This document shows, one piece after another, positions 5,422 to 5,924 of a DNA stretch of 5,924 nucleotides; the first letter of the stretch is position 1; every line of letters begins with the position of its first letter. Location: contig VBGU01000219.1 in NCBI GenBank assembly GCA_005881085.1, positions 1-5,924 of the forward strand, written 5' to 3'. The position numbers were made by a program, and so were the translations under genes. The notes under the pieces were generated by a model. It was not told where the DNA came from. It did no database searches and saw only the letters and a program-made list of their open reading frames with translations. This DNA is from Chloroflexota bacterium. Its GTDB lineage: Bacteria; Chloroflexota; Limnocylindria; P2-11E.

Positions 5422-5924
5422 GTCGACGATGCCGGCCGCGAGTGCGTCCTGCGGGCCCATCGTCGTCCCGCGCAGCATTAAGTCGAGGGCCTTCTGCCGC
5501 CCGATGAGCCGGGGCAGCCGCTGCGTCCCGCCGGTCCCTGGGAGGAGGCCGAGTGTCACCTCCGGAAGGCCGATGCGATACGAGCCTTCCGCCGCTATCC
5601 GGAAGTCGCAGCAGAGCGCCATCTCGAGCCCGCCGCCGAGGCAATGTCCGTTGATCGCCGCGACGACGACCTTCGGTGTGCTCTCAAACTTGCCCGTGGC
5701 CTCGTTCGCGCAGACGACGAAGGCGTTTTGCTCGTCGAGACCGCTCCGCGCGAAAACGGAGACGTCGGCGCCGGCCGAGAAGAACTTTTCGCTGGCGCTG
5801 CGCAGAAGGATCGCCTTCACCGCATCGTCCCGGCGCGCCTCGTCGATCGCAGCGTCGAGCTCCTGCATGAACGCCTTGTCGTAGGAATTAGCGGGCGGCC
5901 GATCAAGCACGATGTGCCCAATGG
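5413..5924 (-). CDS. Enoyl-CoA hydratase/isomerase (crotonase) domain, 5' partial, C-terminally truncated, fused to ALDH
   Basis: The frame continues past the window edge: before the GTG at 5910 it still reads I-G-H-I, a normal crotonase N-terminal strand (GHIVLDRPPANS), so the true start lies outside. Crotonases hydrate 2-enoyl-CoA or catalyse related acyl-CoA reactions. Residues from the GTG: SAGAD (45-49) and GGGLE (92-96) supply the oxyanion-hole regions; E96 and E117 (GLPEVTLG) match the two catalytic glutamates of rat crotonase (Glu144, Glu164); LPGTGGTQRL (123-132) follows. The domain stops at AGIVDEVV (159-166), where about 80-90 further residues, including the C-terminal helices used for trimer packing and the active-site lid, would normally follow. 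Instead the ALDH begins at once in the same frame. Active-site residues are intact, but folding without the tail is doubtful. Confidence 0.88.

Noticed and set aside
4234..5481. Plus-strand open frame of 415 codons opposite the ALDH
   Set aside because: Antisense to a recognisable ALDH/crotonase frame; Arg/His/Asp-rich low-complexity translation typical of shadow frames.

Overview
The window is very G+C-rich, gene-dense bacterial DNA. Genes abut or overlap by 1-4 bases (one by 26), Shine-Dalgarno sequences are mostly weak or absent, and GTG starts are used. This would suit a soil or aquatic Chloroflexota, Dormibacterota or Actinomycetota-type genome, possibly metagenomic. Nothing here fixes the taxon, so this is a guess.

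Layout. (1) Positions 1-987, minus strand: an ABC-2-type exporter operon, with a complete ATP-binding protein followed by the first 22 codons of its permease (ATGA overlap). (2) Positions 988-1027: a 40-base divergent intergenic region. Both flanking genes have a -10-like hexamer 6-8 bases before a GTG, so both may be leaderless. (3) Positions 1028-3368, plus strand: a tightly overlapping three-gene unit of a small four-helix membrane protein, a PLP-dependent class V aminotransferase-fold enzyme without the desulfurase cysteine, and an NADP-type short-chain dehydrogenase. (4) Positions 3365-5924, minus strand, convergent with unit 3 and sharing a CTAG: a 5'-incomplete open frame in which an enoyl-CoA hydratase (crotonase) lacking its C-terminal part runs directly into an aldehyde dehydrogenase (ALDH) lacking its N-terminal part. 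It is followed by a small CxxC/CxxC zinc-ribbon protein and an unrecognised 147-residue protein of lower G+C.

The most notable region is unit 4. The crotonase-ALDH junction lies at a Glu-Val-Val stretch that could belong to either parent, which suggests a deletion fusion. The ALDH reading frame is then broken by a perfect 8-bp tandem duplication at 4267-4282; removing one copy restores a normal ALDH C terminus ending exactly at the zinc-ribbon start. The locus is therefore either a decaying chimeric gene, a programmed or slippage-prone gene, or an assembly artefact. I found no RNA genes, CRISPR array, intact mobile element or convincing terminator, and no gene-free stretch longer than 40 bases.
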